From contig JAUNAK010000019.1 of the NCBI GenBank assembly GCA_030527665.1, positions 1-41,959 of the forward strand: 41,959 nucleotides of DNA, read 5' to 3'. The notes beneath the pieces are model-generated. The model did not search any database. It saw only the letters and a program-made list of their open reading frames with translations, and was not told the DNA's origin. Below are positions 40,331 through 41,959 of this stretch, in pieces. The number at the start of each line of letters is the position of its first letter. Within the stretch, counting starts at the first letter, position 1. A program made the position numbers and the translations under genes. The stretch comes from Eubacteriales bacterium (GTDB lineage: Bacteria; Bacillota; Clostridia; Lachnospirales; Lachnospiraceae).

Positions 40331-41620
40331 TCAATTCTGTCTTGAATATCCGGAATATCTCCAGGTTCCGCCCTGGCCGTAATAGATCGCAAATCCGTTT
40401 CTGCCGCTTTCATGCTGAAAATCCGGATCAAACACATAGGTTCCGCCTTTATAACCGGAAATCTCGACCCATCCGTGGCCACCCATTCCGCCGCCGTTCA
40501 GCGGAACATATCCGGCAACCCAGTGTGCATCGTAACCAAGTGCCTTTGCCATCTGATAAAATGCAGCCGACATGCCATAGCAGTCACCGTGAGAATTGGA
40601 AAATGTCCATTTTGCGAAATACTCGCATCCGGCTGACGCATTTCTTCCGCTGGACACATACGGAATCGAAGCAGCCCAGTTAAATGCAGCCTCCAGACTC
40701 CACCCCACCTGATCCAGCTTTGCGCATGCTTCCGGATAGAGCGTATGCACACGAATATATTCTGCAATCTTATCATACTCACTCTGGTCGAAGTTTTCTT
40801 TTGCCTTGTCCTTATTATTCAGTCCGTTATCGCGGAAATATGTCAGTGCTCCGATATCATCATTTGCATATTTCTCTCTGACTGTTTCATTATTTGCCGT
40901 GTAATAATTAAAATCATAGACGGAAGAAAAATCATAGCCATCGAGAATGGTGATCGGATGTGTGATCGTCGGATCCGGATCGTTGATTCCGTACCAGCCG
41001 ATTCCTTCTGCATCCCATCCCTGGCTGACCAGCATTGTATTTTCCGCTTCATTGGTCGTGTAGTTATGAGATCCTGCCACAGCATTTTTATTATACTGTC
41101 TGTACAGCGGAATTTCTTTTTTTCTGGATGAATACCAGCCGATTCCCTCATCCTTCCAGCCAAGACGAACCAGAGAATCACGTTCCCCTTTGCTCATTGT
41201 ATAGTGATGATCACCGGCATTTTCATTATACAGACGATAGACCGGATCAGAACCGGCAGCACCCGGAGCCGTCCATCCAATCCCCTCATATGACCAGCCT
41301 GCTTTCAGAAGCATATCTCTTTCCACGTAATTGGCAGTATAAAAATGCTCTCCGCTGTTGGGATTGTACATTCGATACATATCGTAGGATTCCGTCTTCT
41401 GCAGGAGATCCTCCTCAACCTCTGTCATCTCTATTACGCCGGCAGTTTCTTCCTCATCGCCGCTGACCGGAAGTTCTTCATCCATCTGAATCACCGTATC
41501 CGGATCATTGACCGTTAATTCGTCTGCAGCTGCACAAACCGGCACTGCCTGTATAACTACTGCTGCTGTACATCCAAGTACACCAAGGCGCAGCAGAGAT
41601 TCCCATTTTTTTGTTTTCAT
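40331..41620 (-). CDS. Secreted transglutaminase-like protein with DUF5648 modules
   Basis: 429 residues. Signal peptide to about residue 32; acidic linker to about 78; three DUF5648 modules (about 79-225: 'YNPNSGEHFYTANYVERD', 'YNENAGDHHYTMSKGERD', 'YNKNAVAGSHNYTTNEAEN'). Then a helical region and a transglutaminase/cysteine-protease-like core (about 235-429) with Cys347 ('HGDCYGMSAAF'), His382 ('GGHGWVEI') and Asp398 ('YVFDPDF') as a plausible triad. It may cross-link or cleave wall or surface proteins. The modules match the C-terminus of the 1185-residue secreted protein, suggesting a common site on the cell surface. Confidence 0.9.
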   Translation of the reverse strand: MKTKKWESLLRLGVLGCTAAVVIQAVPVCAAADELTVNDPDTVIQMDEELPVSGDEEETAGVIEMTEVEEDLLQKTESYDMYRMYNPNSGEHFYTANYVERDMLLKAGWSYEGIGWTAPGAAGSDPVYRLYNENAGDHHYTMSKGERDSLVRLGWKDEGIGWYSSRKKEIPLYRQYNKNAVAGSHNYTTNEAENTMLVSQGWDAEGIGWYGINDPDPTITHPITILDGYDFSSVYDFNYYTANNETVREKYANDDIGALTYFRDNGLNNKDKAKENFDQSEYDKIAEYIRVHTLYPEACAKLDQVGWSLEAAFNWAASIPYVSSGRNASAGCEYFAKWTFSNSHGDCYGMSAAFYQMAKALGYDAHWVAGYVPLNGGGMGGHGWVEISGYKGGTYVFDPDFQHESGRNGFAIYYGQGGTWRYSGYSRQN

Positions 41621-41658
41621 TGTCTGTCCGATCCTCTTTCCTTAAACTATCCCGAGTC

Positions 41659-41679
41659 GATGCATAACCTCTATGCATC
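41659..41679 (-). other. Hairpin in the transglutaminase gene leader
   Basis: Perfect 8-bp arms GATGCATA/TATGCATC with a 5-nt loop, within the predicted 5' untranslated region and about 40 nt before the ATG. It could stabilise the mRNA or bind a dyad-symmetric regulator. Confidence 0.45.
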
Positions 41680-41699
41680 TTTTCCTCATACAATTTTGT

Positions 41700-41728
41700 A
41701 TTCTAACAAAAAAAAATCCGAATCTCAA
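41700..41728 (-). promoter_or_regulatory. Promoter of the transglutaminase-like gene
   Basis: Minus-strand TTGAGA (41723-41728), 17-bp spacer with a nine-T run, then TAGAAT (41700-41705) preceded by TGn. The start would be near 41693. Confidence 0.7.
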
Positions 41729-41764
41729 CAGGCACACGATCGATTGATCACATATTTATATTCG

Positions 41765-41810
41765 TGCACACAGAAGGAGCAGCCCGCACGGGACTGCTCC
41801 TTCGTGTGTA
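41765..41810 (-). terminator. Strong hairpin after the truncated gene
   Basis: Long imperfect stem (GAAGGAGCAG/CTGCTCCTTC core plus CACAC/GTGTG and CCCG/CGGG parts) about 30 nt after the stop at 41837. No T-run follows on the minus strand, so terminator function is likely but not certain. Confidence 0.55.
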
Positions 41811-41836
41811 CTCTGAAATCAGAATACTTTACCATT

Positions 41837-41959
41837 TTATTCGTATACATTTTCTTCTGCTGCCGGTTCTCCCTGATATTGATCGCCGTTATTCGGATCA
41901 GGCAGCTCCGGTTCCGATGCCGGCTCCTCATAGGGTTCCTCTGTCGGTTCCGGCTCCTC
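41837..41959 (-). CDS. 3' end of an unidentified gene with Pro/Glu-rich tail (partial)
   Basis: Forty C-terminal residues in an open frame running off the window, rich in Glu and Pro ('EPEPTEEPYEEPASEPEL') and ending at TAA. Such tails occur on secreted or membrane proteins of Firmicutes, including penicillin-binding proteins and lipoproteins, but the family cannot be told. The hairpin at 41765-41810 supports a true gene end. Confidence 0.6.
   Translation of the reverse strand, partial: EEPEPTEEPYEEPASEPELPDPNNGDQYQGEPAAEENVYE

Overview
The window looks like chromosomal DNA of a low-to-mid GC Gram-positive anaerobe of the Lachnospiraceae type (Blautia-like gut Clostridia). The basis is strong AGGAGG ribosome sites, lipoproteins with a classic lipobox, secreted proteins carrying DUF5648 'YNPNxGEHFYT' modules, a LacI regulator fused to a solute-binding domain, and the codon style. 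The genus is inferred, not shown. No rRNA, tRNA, CRISPR array or intact transposase was seen.

Region 1 (1-9345) is a sugar-import divergon. A minus-strand operon encodes a uroporphyrinogen-decarboxylase-family protein, an L-rhamnose-mutarotase-like protein, and a RhaS/RbsB-type ABC importer (lipoprotein receptor, double ATPase, two permeases). A hairpin between receptor and ATPase genes probably lowers downstream expression. Divergently, a 751-residue regulator joins a LacI repressor to a complete cytoplasmic family-1 solute-binding domain. Two LacI-type operators lie about 61 bp apart between the divergent promoters.

Region 2 (9346-14990) holds a 1185-residue secreted protein (two long beta-rich repeats, five or six 41-residue Cys/His repeats, three DUF5648 modules). 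Next comes a two-gene unit of RelA/SpoT-like HD proteins: the first keeps the catalytic residues, the second is a paralogue that has lost nearly all of them.

Region 3 (15189-39240) is the main interest: 17 minus-strand genes, tightly packed, with one good promoter (extended -10 at 39227-39235), forming a cell-envelope glycan cluster. In transcription order: flippase, rfbF, rfbH, DRE-TIM aldolase with an extra C-terminal domain, acetolactate-synthase-like ThDP enzyme, NAD-dependent epimerase/reductase, GtrB-like polyprenyl-phosphate glycosyltransferase, rfbG, GT-C membrane glycosyltransferase, aldolase-LicD fusion, GT2, GT52/sialyltransferase-like protein, KdsB-like CMP-sugar synthetase, GT2, FrhB-like iron-sulfur flavoprotein, COG5610-type HAD protein, and a methyltransferase-kinase-cytidylyltransferase fusion. 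RfbF/G/H should make CDP-4-keto-3,6-dideoxyglucose. The ThDP enzyme could add an acyl unit to C4, as in yersiniose synthesis, and the neighbouring pyruvate-type aldolase suggests a larger branch. GtrB, flippase and GT-C could then attach the sugar outside the cell. A second branch (aldolase-LicD, KdsB-like, GT52-like) suggests a CMP-activated 3-deoxy-2-ulosonic acid and a phosphodiester substituent. No Wzy polymerase or initiating phosphoglycosyltransferase was recognised.

Region 4 (39310-41959) has a lipoprotein, a secreted transglutaminase-like protein with the same three DUF5648 modules as the region 2 protein, and the 3' end of an unidentified gene with a Pro/Glu-rich tail. A dispersed palindromic element occurs three times in gene junctions of region 3, once forming the last codons of rfbG.
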